Positions 1-8,092 of a DNA stretch of 36,887 nt are shown in pieces (positions within the stretch are counted from its first letter, which is position 1; the number at the start of each line of letters is the position of its first letter). Origin of the DNA: Chloroflexota bacterium (GTDB taxonomy: Bacteria; Chloroflexota; Limnocylindria; Limnocylindrales; CSP1-4); NCBI GenBank assembly GCA_017853275.1, contig JAFMJV010000002.1, positions 1 through 36,887 of the forward strand. The letters are read 5' to 3'. Made by a program: the position numbers and the translations under genes. The notes beneath the pieces are model-generated. The model was given only the letters and a program-made list of their open reading frames with translations, ran no database searches and was not told the origin of the DNA.

Positions 1-750
1 CTGGTCCGCGGGGACACGAACCAGATCGACGATGTCTTCGTCCGCGACCGCCGGAACCGTTCGATCGTCCGGGTGAGCGTGGCGACCTCGGGCACCCAGG
101 GGAACGGGTCCTCGGACAGCGGGGATCCCTCCGCGAGCGGTCGCTACGTCGCCTTCCAGTCGACGGCGACGAACCTCGTGCCCGGGGATACGAACGGGGC
201 GATGGATATCTTCCTGCGTGACCTGCGGAAGGGCACCACGCGACGGGTCAATCTCTCTTCCTCGGGCGCGCAGGCAGATGGCGACGCCTCGGACCCGTCG
301 ATCAGCGCGAACGGGCGTCTGATCGCCTTCGAATCGGAGGCCACGAACCTCGCCCCGCCCGACCCGAACGGAGAGTGGGACATCTTCATCCGCGACCGCG
401 CCGCAGGCACGACGCGCCTGGTCACCATGGCCCCGAACGGGGACCCTGCAGACCTGGGCTCGGTCTGGCCCGAGCTGACCCCGGACGGCCGCTACATCGT
501 CTTCGCGTCGGAGGCCACGAACCTTGTGCCCGGCGACACGAACGGCACCGATGACATCTTCCTCCACGACCGGGTCGGCGGCGTCACGATCCGGATCAGC
601 GTCGCCGGCGACGGCACGGAGGGGGACGGGGCGGCCTATTCCGGGTTCCCGAACGCGGATGCCTCGGTGATCGCCTTCCGGTCCCATGCCAAGAACCTCA
701 TCCCGAATGACACGAACAACGCCCAGGACGTCTTCGTACGCCTCCGGTGA
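1..750 (+). CDS. Beta-propeller (TolB/PD40-like) repeat protein, C-terminal part
   Basis: The reading frame is open from the first base, so the N-terminus lies outside the window; 249 residues are visible. Each repeat has the pattern G-R-x-I-A-F-x-S-x-A-T-N-L-x-P-x-D-T-N-G-x-x-D-I-F-x-R-D-x-x-x-G-T, as in PD40/TolB-type propeller blades, where the DIF-RD strand and the GR-hAF strand pack into a blade. Five copies of the D-x-N-G/Q-x-x-D segment are spaced exactly 58 residues apart. The D-x-N-G-x-x-D spacing resembles a calcium-binding loop, which is inference. The last blade ends in VFVRLR just before the stop. Such proteins are usually secreted or periplasmic, but the signal peptide region is not visible. 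No enzymatic motif is seen and the specific function is unknown. Confidence 0.85.
   Translation: MVRGDTNQIDDVFVRDRRNRSIVRVSVATSGTQGNGSSDSGDPSASGRYVAFQSTATNLVPGDTNGAMDIFLRDLRKGTTRRVNLSSSGAQADGDASDPSISANGRLIAFESEATNLAPPDPNGEWDIFIRDRAAGTTRLVTMAPNGDPADLGSVWPELTPDGRYIVFASEATNLVPGDTNGTDDIFLHDRVGGVTIRISVAGDGTEGDGAAYSGFPNADASVIAFRSHAKNLIPNDTNNAQDVFVRLR
1..750 (+). repeat. Exact 174-bp (58-residue) tandem coding repeat
   Basis: The Asp codon that opens the D-x-N-x-x-x-D loop occurs at positions 13, 187, 361, 535 and 709, each 174 bases from the last with no length drift. The DNA between copies has diverged, so the period is held at protein level. This is a repeat of propeller blades, not a nucleotide satellite. 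Confidence 0.85.
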
Positions 751-777
751 GCCAGGTGCGCCCGCCCGCCGCGGAGC

Positions 778-1566
778 CTAGTCCGCCGCGTGGAGGCTCG
801 CGCCGCCGTCCGCGAGGAGCGTCGTCCCGGTGAGGTAGTCCCCATCCGGTGAGCAGAGGTAGCTGAACGCGCCGGCCACGGACGCGACGCTCTGGAGGCT
901 GCCCAACGGGATCACCCGGTCCACCCGCGCGCGATACTGCGGCTCGGTCTCGTACTGACGCTTCGCCATCCCCGCCGCCACGATCCCCGGCGCCACCAGG
1001 TTCGCCCGGATCCCGTGCACGGCGAGCTCGCGGGCAGCCTGGCGGGCGAGCATCTCGAGACCCGCCTTGGAGACCGTGTAGGCGGTGATCTCCGGCCATG
1101 GGATCTCGGCGACCCAGCTGCTCGTGAAGAGGAGGAGGCCGGCGGTGCCATCGCGGACGAACCGCCGTGCGGCCGCCTGCGCGGTGTGGAAGGCACCGGT
1201 GAGGTTCGTGGCGAGGTGCGCGTCCCAGTCGCCGGCAGCGATCTCGAGGAAGGGGGCAGCACGGACGATCCCGGCATTCGCGATCGCGATCTCGAGGCCG
1301 GCCAGCCCATCGATCACCGCGCCGATCCCCACCGGGTCGGTGACATCCGCCCGCCGGTAGGCAAGGCGGGTGCGGATCGCCGGGTCCCCGGTCGTCCAGG
1401 CGTCGAGGGTCGCCTCCCCCTCGGCCTCTGCGCCGAGATCGACGAGCGTGATGTGGTGGCCATCCCGCGCCAGCCGGAGGGCGACGCCCCGGCCGATCTC
1501 GCCAAGACCGCCGGTGAGCAGGATCCGTCGTGAAGGCCCGAGCGGGGTCGGCAGCAGCTTCTCCAT
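778..1566 (-). CDS. Short-chain dehydrogenase/reductase (SDR family)
   Basis: A 262-residue classical SDR, of usual length. It shows the nucleotide-binding TGGLGEIG (18-25), the NAG motif (97-99), and a catalytic Ser150, Tyr163 and Lys167 (YTVSK). The C-terminus is the typical [12 protein letters not shown]. Asp43 after beta-2 favours NAD(H) over NADP(H), which is inference. The substrate cannot be told. An ATG at 1566 was chosen because upstream in-frame codons run into the tRNA terminator. No Shine-Dalgarno is present, but a TACCCT element lies 6 bases before the ATG, so the mRNA may be leaderless. It stands alone, converging with the propeller gene and separated from the der cluster by the tRNA unit. 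Confidence 0.9.
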   Translation of the reverse strand: MEKLLPTPLGPSRRILLTGGLGEIGRGVALRLARDGHHITLVDLGAEAEGEATLDAWTTGDPAIRTRLAYRRADVTDPVGIGAVIDGLAGLEIAIANAGIVRAAPFLEIAAGDWDAHLATNLTGAFHTAQAAARRFVRDGTAGLLLFTSSWVAEIPWPEITAYTVSKAGLEMLARQAARELAVHGIRANLVAPGIVAAGMAKRQYETEPQYRARVDRVIPLGSLQSVASVAGAFSYLCSPDGDYLTGTTLLADGGASLHAAD

Positions 1567-1572
1567 GCCGGG

Positions 1573-1578
1573 AGGGTA
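1573..1578 (-). promoter_or_regulatory. Candidate -10 element, leaderless start of the SDR gene
   Basis: On the minus strand this reads TACCCT, followed by six bases and then the ATG at 1566. The TANNNT-N6-ATG layout is that of leaderless promoters known in Actinobacteria and Deinococcus. No convincing -35 box was seen. Confidence 0.4.
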
Positions 1579-1617
1579 GCGCGCAGTCGCCCCATCGGGC
1601 GCGCGCCCCGGCAACGA

Positions 1618-1649
1618 AACGGCCCCCGGGCATCCGCCCGGGGGCCGTT
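1618..1649 (-). terminator. Intrinsic terminator of the tRNA-Pro unit
   Basis: A perfect 13-bp GC-rich stem (1618-1630 paired with 1637-1649) with a 6-base loop begins 15 bases after the tRNA 3' end. On the minus strand the 3' arm ends in TTTCGTT, a short U-run, so it works best in the tRNA direction. It also separates the tRNA from the SDR gene. Confidence 0.75.
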
Positions 1650-1664
1650 CCACGCTCGAAGAGA

Positions 1665-1741
1665 TGGTCGGGGCGAGACGATTCGAACGTCCGACCTCCT
1701 GAACCCCATTCAGGTGCGCTACCAGGCTGCGCCACGCCCCG
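1665..1741 (-). tRNA. tRNA-Pro, anticodon GGG
   Basis: 77 bases including an encoded CCA. All arms can be drawn: acceptor CGGGGCG/CGCCCCG, D-stem GCGC/GCGC with loop AGCCTGGTA, anticodon stem CCTGA/TCAGG with loop ATGGGGT (anticodon GGG), and T-arm GGACG-TTCGAAT-CGTCT with one G-U pair. C1-G72 and discriminator A73 are the bacterial tRNA-Pro identity features. GGG reads CCC and CCU. It has its own -10 box upstream and a strong hairpin downstream, so it is probably transcribed alone. Confidence 0.95.
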
Positions 1742-1750
1742 ACGGCCGGA

Positions 1751-1756
1751 AGTCTA
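1751..1756 (-). promoter_or_regulatory. Candidate -10 box for tRNA-Pro
   Basis: TAGACT on the minus strand, nine bases before the first base of the mature tRNA. This fits transcription starting just upstream of the tRNA 5' end. No clear -35 box; the region is very GC-rich. Confidence 0.45.
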
Positions 1757-1764
1757 GCGCAGAA

Positions 1765-1785
1765 CCGGCGCGGGGGAAGCGCCGG
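1765..1785 (-). terminator. Hairpin after der, possible end of the 28-gene array
   Basis: A 7-bp inverted repeat (1765-1771 with 1779-1785) and a 7-base loop lie 11 bases past the der stop. On the minus strand the stem is followed by TTCTGCG, without a real U-run. It may be a weak terminator or an mRNA 3'-end stabiliser. Confidence 0.35.
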
Positions 1786-1796
1786 CCCCGCCCGGG

Positions 1797-3365
1797 CTAG
1801 TGGCGGCGTGTCTTCCGGCCCGCGCCGGCGCTCCGGGGACGCGGCTTCCGGGCGAGCTCGACCTTCTCCCGCTCGCGGAAGACGAGCCGGATCGGCGTCC
1901 CGCCGAACCCGAAGCTCTCCCGGAGCCGGTTCTCCAGGTAGCGCCGGTAGCTGAAGTGGATCTCGTCCGCGCCACGGGCGAAGAGGACGAAGGTGGGCGG
2001 CTCGATCGTGGCCTGGGTGGCGTAGAAGACCCGCGGCCGGACGTGGCGGCCGGGCGGCGCCGGCTGGCGGTCCACGGCATCCGCGATCACCCGGTTGAGC
2101 CCCGCGGTGGGGATCCGGCGGCGACGGCCACGCGCGATCGCAAGCGCCTCGTCCAGGACCCGCCCGACCCGCTGGCCGGTCTTCGCGCTGATCGCCACGA
2201 CCGGGGCGAAGTGGAGGAAGGGAGCGTCCCGGCGCAGCCGCGCGACGTGCTCATCGAAGGTCTTCTCGTCCTTCTCCACGAGGTCCCACTTGTTCACCGC
2301 GAGGACGAGGCCGACCCCCTCCTCGAGCACATAGCCCGCGACGTGGGCGTCCTGGGCGGTGAGCCCGTCCACGGCATCGATGACGAGGACCGCGACGTCC
2401 GCCCGCCCGAGCGCACGCAGGGCGCGGATCGCCGAGAAGCGCTCCGCTGCCGGACCCGCGGCGATCCGGCCGCGCCGGCGCATCCCGGCCGTATCCACGA
2501 GCCGCACGGGGATGCCATCCCAGTCCACGAGGGTGTCGATCGCATCACGGGTCGTGCCGGGGATATCGCTGACGATCGTCCGCTCCTCGCCGAGGAGGGC
2601 ATTGAGCAGCGAGCTCTTCCCCACGTTCGGCCGGCCGACGATCGCGACGGATGCGGCGACCTCACCGGGCGCGAGCGTCTCGGGCTCCTCCTCCGTCTCG
2701 TCCAGAAGGAGCGCCGCGCCGGGCTCCGCTCGCTGCGCCTCCTCGGCGAGCGCGGCGAGCTCCTCAGCCTCCGCTTCCCGTGCCTTCCGCTGAAGCTCGC
2801 TCTCGCTCTCCGGCGGCAGGGCCCAGACCAGGGCATCCAGGAGATCCGCCACCCCGCGACCGTGGAGGGCGCTGATCGGGTAGGTCTCCGGCCAGCCGAG
2901 GCGGTGGAACTCGGCGCCTTCGTGCTCGCGCCGCTCGTTGTCCGCCTTGTTCACGGCGAGGATGACCGGCGCCTGGGCGGTGCGCAGGAGCGCGGCGGCT
3001 TCCGCGTCCGCCGGGGTCTCCCCGGTCGCCGCATCCACCACGAAGACGATCAGGTCCGCCTCCTCGATCGCGAGGCGTGCCTGCTCCTGCACCTTCTCCT
3101 CGATCGGATCGCCGGGCCGCGTCTCGATCCCGCCGGTGTCCACGACGACGAAGCGACGCCCGTTCCACTCGGCGACCTCGTAGAGCCGGTCGCGCGTCGT
3201 GCGTGCCCGGTCCTCCACGATCGCGCGGCGCGAGCCGACGACCCGGTTGAAGAGGGTCGACTTGCCGACGTTCGGGCGCCCGACGACCGCGACGATCGGC
3301 AGGCCGGTCGGCGAGACGCGGGAGAGGTCGGTCCGGGGTGCGCGCCGGGTGCGGCGGGAGGGCAC
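1797..3365 (-). CDS. der: Ribosome-assembly GTPase Der (EngA)
   Basis: Der has two tandem GTPase domains and a C-terminal KH-like domain, and acts in 50S subunit maturation. Here 522 residues carry G-domain 1 (P-loop GRPNVGKS 29-36, DTGG 76-79, NKAD 139-142), an acidic Glu/Ala-rich linker (about 185-235), G-domain 2 (P-loop GRPNVGKS 244-251, DTAGM, NKWD) and the KH-like domain with the FVLFARG...[23 protein letters not shown] region. It is longer than the usual 430-490 residues because of the linker and a basic 20-residue tail. The start is a GTG directly abutting the ispH stop codon, so translation is probably coupled. It is the last gene of the array. Confidence 0.97.
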   Translation of the reverse strand: MPSRRTRRAPRTDLSRVSPTGLPIVAVVGRPNVGKSTLFNRVVGSRRAIVEDRARTTRDRLYEVAEWNGRRFVVVDTGGIETRPGDPIEEKVQEQARLAIEEADLIVFVVDAATGETPADAEAAALLRTAQAPVILAVNKADNERREHEGAEFHRLGWPETYPISALHGRGVADLLDALVWALPPESESELQRKAREAEAEELAALAEEAQRAEPGAALLLDETEEEPETLAPGEVAASVAIVGRPNVGKSSLLNALLGEERTIVSDIPGTTRDAIDTLVDWDGIPVRLVDTAGMRRRGRIAAGPAAERFSAIRALRALGRADVAVLVIDAVDGLTAQDAHVAGYVLEEGVGLVLAVNKWDLVEKDEKTFDEHVARLRRDAPFLHFAPVVAISAKTGQRVGRVLDEALAIARGRRRRIPTAGLNRVIADAVDRQPAPPGRHVRPRVFYATQATIEPPTFVLFARGADEIHFSYRRYLENRLRESFGFGGTPIRLVFREREKVELARKPRPRSAGAGRKTRRH

Positions 3366-4352
3366 CTAGGCGCTGCCGACCCGGGCGGCGAGGGCCGCTC
3401 CGCGCTGATCCGCCGGAAGCGAGCTGCTCCGGTAGGCGTTCTCCGCGACCGCGTGGATCGCCGTTGCGGCGAGCTCCCGGGCGCGCTCGCGGTCTCCGGG
3501 GGCGCCGGCGAGCTCCCAGATCCGCCGGACGACATCCTCGAGATCCTCGATGGGCGTGGAGGTCCCCCCGGTCACCCCGATCACCTCCCGGCCCGCAAAG
3601 GCGGTGGGATCGTCCAGCTCCGCCGCCGATTCGATCTGGATGACCGGCCGTCCGACGATCCCCACGAGGCGGGTGAGCTCCTTCGTATTCGCGCTCTTCC
3701 GCCCCCCGACCACGACGACCATCTCCACGTTCGCGGCCAGCTCCGTCGTGTCCTGCTGCCGGCGGATCGTGACGGGGCAGACGGTGTTCACGATCTTCAG
3801 CTCGTGGCAGCGCGACACCATGAGCGCCGCGAGCTTCTCGAACTTCCAGGGCGGCTGCGTGCTCTGGCAGATCAGGGCCATCCGCTTGCGGCGGGGGATC
3901 CGATCCCAGTCCTCCTCCTCGTCCACGAGGATCGCGTCCGGGGCGAACCCGAGAAGCCCGACGACCTCCGGGTGACCCGGCGTGCCGAGGAGGACGATCG
4001 TGTATCCCTCGTCCACGAGGCGCGCGAGCTCACGCTGCTCCGTGGTCACCCACGAGCAGGTCCCGTCGATGACATCCAGGCCGCGCGCTCGCGCCGTCTC
4101 CATGACGGCCGGGGTGACGCCGTGCGCCCGGATGACGACGGTTCCGCCCTGCGCCACCTCGTCGATCGCCTCCACCCGCCGCACGCCGCCCGCGCGGAGC
4201 GCCTCGATCACGCCCTCGTTGTGGACGAGGTGGCCGAGGGTGTGGGTGGTCTTCCCTTCCGCAGCCGCGAGCCAGGAGGCGTCGATCGCCTCGCGCACGC
4301 CGTAGCAGAAGCCGGTCCGCCGGGCGACGCGGACCTCACGCAGTGTCGTCAT
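3366..4352 (-). CDS. ispH: 4-Hydroxy-3-methylbut-2-enyl diphosphate reductase IspH
   Basis: Last enzyme of the MEP isoprenoid pathway, a [4Fe-4S] reductase making IPP and DMAPP. All three cluster ligands are visible: Cys16 (GFCYGV), Cys99 (GTCSWV) and Cys192 (NTVCPVT). The substrate-binding histidines His44, His77 and His127 and the catalytic Glu129 of GHPEV are also present. 328 residues is normal. The second Cys motif reads GTCSW rather than the common ATCPxV, and TGGTSTP replaces TAGASTP, so this is a divergent branch. The ATG at 4352 is preceded by GATACT seven bases upstream, so an internal or leaderless start is possible. dxs lies further up in the same array. Confidence 0.95.
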   Translation of the reverse strand: MTTLREVRVARRTGFCYGVREAIDASWLAAAEGKTTHTLGHLVHNEGVIEALRAGGVRRVEAIDEVAQGGTVVIRAHGVTPAVMETARARGLDVIDGTCSWVTTEQRELARLVDEGYTIVLLGTPGHPEVVGLLGFAPDAILVDEEEDWDRIPRRKRMALICQSTQPPWKFEKLAALMVSRCHELKIVNTVCPVTIRRQQDTTELAANVEMVVVVGGRKSANTKELTRLVGIVGRPVIQIESAAELDDPTAFAGREVIGVTGGTSTPIEDLEDVVRRIWELAGAPGDRERARELAATAIHAVAENAYRSSSLPADQRGAALAARVGSA

Positions 4353-4359
4353 CCACCCA

Positions 4360-4365
4360 AGTATC
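4360..4365 (-). promoter_or_regulatory. Candidate -10 element close to the ispH start
   Basis: GATACT on the minus strand, seven bases before the ispH ATG, in a 37-base gap. It keeps the A2 and T6 of a -10 hexamer. It may start a leaderless ispH-der mRNA. No -35 box is evident. Confidence 0.3.
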
Positions 4366-4389
4366 GCACCGGGGCGCCGGATGGATCGC

Positions 4390-5073
4390 TCAGGCCCCCG
4401 TCCAGGGCTCCCATGCCCCGCGATGGCGCGGCTCCACGAGCGCGGCGATCCGGCGCATCAGCTCCGCATCCGCGGCTGCCAGGGCAGCCCTGCGGTCGGC
4501 ACCGCCGGCCACCTCGGGCTGCCACGGGTCACCGACCCGGACGATGACGCGGACCCGGAACCGTGGGCGCTTCCCGCCCGGCGGCAGGAAGGCATCCGTC
4601 CCGGAGACGCCCACGGGGACGATCGGGACCCCGCAACGGGTGGCGAGGAGCGTGACGCCCGGGCGTGGCTGCCGGAGGCGGCCCTCGCGGCTCCGGGTCC
4701 CTTCCGGGAAGATGACCAGGACCTCACCGGCGTCCAGGTGGGTACGGGCGGCGCGGTAGGCGTCGATATCGCTCCCGCCCGCCCGGACGGGGATCACGCC
4801 CTGGCCCCGCAGGAACCAGCCGACCACCCCGGTGAAGAGCTGCTCCTTGGCGAGGAAGCGGGGACGGCGGCGCAGGGCGGGTGCGAGCCAACCGCCCACG
4901 AGGGGCGGATCGGCGTTGCTGATGTGGTTCGGCGCGATGATGCAGGCCCCGGCGGGCGGGAGCCGCTCCAGGCCCTCCACCTCCACCCGGACGAGGATCC
5001 GGAGGATCGTCCGGCAGAGCCAGGCCACGAAGGCCGGCCAGGCGCCGAGCCGCGCCTCCCCTGCCGGGCTCAC
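4390..5073 (-). CDS. plsC: 1-Acyl-sn-glycerol-3-phosphate acyltransferase (PlsC family)
   Basis: Transfers an acyl chain to lysophosphatidic acid to make phosphatidic acid at the cytoplasmic membrane. 227 residues with the acyltransferase motif I NHxxxxD (NHISNADPP), motif III FPEGTRS and the following GVPIVPVGVSG block. A hydrophobic N-terminal segment (FVAWLCRTILRILV) may associate with the membrane. The start is a GTG at 5073 with a GGAG-type ribosome-binding site 4-5 bases upstream. It overlaps the stop of the RluB-Cmk gene in a GTGA. A plsC next to cmk is a familiar arrangement. Confidence 0.93.
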   Translation of the reverse strand: MSPAGEARLGAWPAFVAWLCRTILRILVRVEVEGLERLPPAGACIIAPNHISNADPPLVGGWLAPALRRRPRFLAKEQLFTGVVGWFLRGQGVIPVRAGGSDIDAYRAARTHLDAGEVLVIFPEGTRSREGRLRQPRPGVTLLATRCGVPIVPVGVSGTDAFLPPGGKRPRFRVRVIVRVGDPWQPEVAGGADRRAALAAADAELMRRIAALVEPRHRGAWEPWTGA

Positions 5074-6596
5074 CGAGCTCCCCCCGCCCGCTCCGCTGCC
5101 CGGATCGCCCGCACGACGGCCGCCACCGTGCGGTCGAAGTCGAGCCGGTCCGCGTCCACCACGACCGCACCGTCCGGGATCCGCAGCGGCGCCACGACGC
5201 GTGCCCGATCGAGCCCGTCGCGCCGGGCGAGATCGTCCCGGATCGCGATCCCTTCCGGCGACCGCGGATCGATGCCCCGCTGCCGCGCGCGGCGCACCGC
5301 CCGCTCGTCCAGCGAGACCTCGAGCCAGAGGCGCAGATCCGCATCGGGAAGGACGATCGTGCCGATATCGCGTCCCGCCATGACGATCCCGCCACCCGCG
5401 GTCAGGGCACGCTGGACGGGGAGGAGCGCGGCCCGCACCGCGGGGTCCGCCGCGACCGCGGAGACAGCTCGGTCGACCGCGGTGTCGTGGAGCCGATCGG
5501 TGGCATCGTGGCCATCGATCAGGACGCGGGCGAGGCGCCCGGCGCCATCCGGCGCCAGGGTGACCCGCGGCACGAGCTCCGTGAGCGCCGGCCCCGCGGC
5601 CGGATCCACCCCTTCGTCCAGGGCGAGGCGGGCGACCGCCCGGTAGAGGACGCCGGTGTCGCAGAAGCGGTATCCCACCGCCGCCGCGGCAGCCGCCCCG
5701 ACGCTGCTCTTCCCGCACGCCGCGGGTCCGTCCAGGCTGACGATCACCTGCCGGCGCCGCAGCGGAGCCCGAGCCGGCGCCTCCGCCGTTCGTGCCGGCT
5801 CTCGCTCTCCGACGGATGCGGCGCGTCGATCCGAGCCGCCGAGACGGTCCCGCTCGGCGGCGCTCAGGGGCCGGACCCGCCCCACGGCGAGGTCGTCCAG
5901 CCGGAGCGAGCCGATCCGGACCCGGACGAGACGGAGGACCGGTGCACCGACCTCGGCGAGCATCCGGCGCACCTGCCGCTTCCACCCCTGCGCCAGGGTG
6001 ACCCGGTACCACGCGGCGCCGGGTGTCCGGATCCCCGTCAGGCTCTCCATGCGGCCCGTCTCCGTCGCGGTCGCGGTGCGGATCGCGAGGAAACGCGCGA
6101 GCCCCTCCTCGAGAGGGACCCCCGCCGTGAGGCGCGCGAGCTGATCGCGCCCCAGCGGCGCCGTCAGCGCGACCGCGTACTCCCGCTCGACCCCGTACCG
6201 GGGATGGAGGATCCGGTTCGCCCAGTCGCCGTCGTTCGTGAGGAGGATGAGGCCCTCGGAATCCCGATCGAGACGGCCGACCGGGTAGAGGCGTGGTGCG
6301 CCACGCCGGAGCGCGGGCGGGACGAGGTCCACCACGGTCTGCTCGGCATGGCGATCCCGGACCGTGCTCGTCACCCCCGCCGGCTTGTGGAGGGCGAGGT
6401 GGATCGATGTCGCCGCCCCGCCCACGACACGCCCATCGACCGAGATCCGGTCCCGCTCGGGGTCCACCCGCTCACCGATGACCGCGGGCCGGTCGTTCAC
6501 CGTCACCCGGCCCGCCGCGACGAGCGCGTCGGCGCCCCGTCGCGAGGCGACCCCGGCATCCGCGAGGAGCTTCTGGATCCGGACCGGCTCAGCCAT
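5070..6596 (-). CDS. Fused 23S rRNA pseudouridine synthase (RluB-like) and cytidylate kinase
   Basis: One open frame of 508 residues joins two enzymes that are normally separate neighbouring genes. Residues 1-60 are an S4 RNA-binding domain. Residues 65-250 are an RsuA/RluB-type pseudouridine synthase with catalytic Asp110 in GRLDRDSEG and the RQVRRM motif, ending with the usual RPLSAAERDRL. A linker rich in Ala, Arg and Glu (about 252-282) follows. Residues 284-508 are a full cytidylate kinase: P-loop DGPAACGKS (289-297), DTGVLYRA (313-320), GRDIGT (409-414) and the RRD...R...PL lid region. There is no stop between the halves. An in-frame GTG at 5747 (Val284) could also start a free 225-residue Cmk. 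It overlaps scpB by 8 bases (ATGGCTGA) and plsC by 4. Confidence 0.9.
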   Translation of the reverse strand: MAEPVRIQKLLADAGVASRRGADALVAAGRVTVNDRPAVIGERVDPERDRISVDGRVVGGAATSIHLALHKPAGVTSTVRDRHAEQTVVDLVPPALRRGAPRLYPVGRLDRDSEGLILLTNDGDWANRILHPRYGVEREYAVALTAPLGRDQLARLTAGVPLEEGLARFLAIRTATATETGRMESLTGIRTPGAAWYRVTLAQGWKRQVRRMLAEVGAPVLRLVRVRIGSLRLDDLAVGRVRPLSAAERDRLGGSDRRAASVGEREPARTAEAPARAPLRRRQVIVSLDGPAACGKSSVGAAAAAAVGYRFCDTGVLYRAVARLALDEGVDPAAGPALTELVPRVTLAPDGAGRLARVLIDGHDATDRLHDTAVDRAVSAVAADPAVRAALLPVQRALTAGGGIVMAGRDIGTIVLPDADLRLWLEVSLDERAVRRARQRGIDPRSPEGIAIRDDLARRDGLDRARVVAPLRIPDGAVVVDADRLDFDRTVAAVVRAIRAAERAGGAR

Positions 6597-7236
6597 CGAC
6601 CGGCTCGTCGGATCCAGGCCCCGCAAGGGCGTGCGGCGATGGATCGTCCTCCGTCGCCTCCTCCTCACCCGGCTCGGCGAGCCGGCCGGCGATGGCAGCC
6701 TCCAGGATCGGCAGGTCCTCGAGCGAGAGCAGGCCGAAGCGCTCGAGGAACTCGAAGGTGGTCCCGTAGAGGATCGGCCGGCCGGGGCTCTCCGCCCGGC
6801 CCTGCTCGGCGATCAGGCGCCGATGGAGGAGGCTGCGCAGCACGCCCTCGGAATCGACCCCGCGGATCCGCTCGATCACGCCGCGGGTCACCGGCTGCCG
6901 CCACGCGACGATCGCGAGCGTCTCCAGCGACGAGGCGCTCAGCCGAGCGGTCTCCGTGCCGAGGTAGCGGGCGATGAGCGGGCCCGCCTCGGGGGCCGTG
7001 GCAAGCTCGACGCGGTCGTCCGCCACGATCAGCCGGATCCCCCGCCGGCGCAGATCGACCTCGAGATCGCCGAGCAGGGTGTCGATCGTCTCCTCGTCCG
7101 ATCCGGTGAGGCGGGCGAGCTCGCTCCGGGCGAGGGGACGCTCCGCCACGAAGAGGAGCCCTTCCAGCTGCGCCGCGTCCACCTCGGCCGCGATCGGGAG
7201 GGCCGTGCCGGTCTCCGGGGCGGTCTCGTCAGTCAT
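6589..7236 (-). CDS. scpB: Segregation and condensation protein B (ScpB)
   Basis: ScpB is the winged-helix (kite) subunit that dimerises and binds ScpA in the SMC-ScpAB condensin. 215 residues. The two winged-helix domains are recognisable from LEGLLFVAERPL (about 24-35) and SASSLETLAIVAWRQPVTRGVIERIRGVDSEGVLRSLLHRRLI. A short acidic N-terminus and C-terminal tail flank them. The start overlaps the scpA stop by 8 bases (ATGACTGA), and the end overlaps rluB-cmk by 8, so equal expression with scpA is expected. No smc gene is in the window. Confidence 0.95.
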   Translation of the reverse strand: MTDETAPETGTALPIAAEVDAAQLEGLLFVAERPLARSELARLTGSDEETIDTLLGDLEVDLRRRGIRLIVADDRVELATAPEAGPLIARYLGTETARLSASSLETLAIVAWRQPVTRGVIERIRGVDSEGVLRSLLHRRLIAEQGRAESPGRPILYGTTFEFLERFGLLSLEDLPILEAAIAGRLAEPGEEEATEDDPSPHALAGPGSDEPVDG

Positions 7237-8092
7237 CGCTCCCCTCCTCCACCACCCCGACCGGCTCCGGAGCGCGCAGCTCGCAGCGGATCGGCCCCCA
7301 CGGGCGATCCTGCGTGATCACGACCTCGCGCGTCTTCGTCATCTCGAGGAGCGCGAGGAAGGTGATCGCGACCACGACGCGGTCGCGCGTCCCCCGGAGC
7401 AGCTCCTGGAGCACGACGACGGGCGCCCGCGCGAGCGCGAGCCGGATGACATCCGCGCGCTCCTCGAGGGTCACGGTCCGGCGGATGACGGCCGGCGGAG
7501 GCGGTGGTGGCGGGACGACCCGGAAGGCACGCTCCAGGGCATCCACGAGCCGCTGGGGGTCGATCCGGGGCAGCTCCGGGGGCGCCGCCCCGGCGAGCGC
7601 CCCCGCCGCGGCAAGCCCCGGCTCGCGACGATGGAGACGCGCACCCGTCAGGAGGCGATCGCCGAGGAGCCGCCCCAGGTCCCGGAAGCGCCGGTATTCG
7701 ATCAGCCGCCGGCGGAGCGCCTCCTCCGGGTCGAGCCCGTCGTCTTCCACCGCGGCGATCACGGGCGGACGCGGCAGGATCGCGCGGCTCTTGATGAGGA
7801 TGAGCTGGGACGCGACCCCGATGAAGGCGGAGATGTGCGGGAGACGGGTCGACTCGCTCCCGGCGATCGCCTCCAGGAAGGCGGTGGCGAGCTCCCCGAG
7901 CGGGACGGTGAGGATCTCCATCCGCCGCTGCTCGATGAGCGCGAGGAGGAGGGCGAGCGGGCCGTCGAAGTCGCCGAGCGCCACGTGCGCGGCGCGGTCC
8001 GGCGGGAGAGCGTCATCGATCCGGATCGAGGCGCCGGCAGGGGCCACGCCCGGGAGGACCGGCAGCCCGGCGACGAGGGGGGAGGCGCTCAT
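7229..8092 (-). CDS. scpA: Segregation and condensation protein A (ScpA)
   Basis: ScpA is the kleisin that bridges the SMC heads. 287 residues with the N-terminal FDGPLALLLALIEQRRMEILTVPLGEL helix, which contacts the SMC neck, and the ASQLILIKSRAILP segment. A Pro-rich central linker has a run of eight prolines, and the C-terminal winged helix (VVVLQELLRG...AITFLALLEMTKTREVVITQD) would bind the SMC cap. About 35 residues precede the family core, which is longer than usual. The ATG at 8092 overlaps the stop of the HD-domain gene in ATGA; the longer upstream frame is only a shadow. Confidence 0.95.
   Translation of the reverse strand: MSASPLVAGLPVLPGVAPAGASIRIDDALPPDRAAHVALGDFDGPLALLLALIEQRRMEILTVPLGELATAFLEAIAGSESTRLPHISAFIGVASQLILIKSRAILPRPPVIAAVEDDGLDPEEALRRRLIEYRRFRDLGRLLGDRLLTGARLHRREPGLAAAGALAGAAPPELPRIDPQRLVDALERAFRVVPPPPPPPAVIRRTVTLEERADVIRLALARAPVVVLQELLRGTRDRVVVAITFLALLEMTKTREVVITQDRPWGPIRCELRAPEPVGVVEEGSDD

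Noticed and set aside
1800-4547. Long plus-strand open frame (915 codons) opposite der and ispH
   Set aside because: It mirrors two well-supported genes, has Arg/Asp/Gly-biased shadow composition, no domain and no ribosome-binding site. Similar long frames lie opposite rluB-cmk, alaS and typA in this GC-rich DNA.
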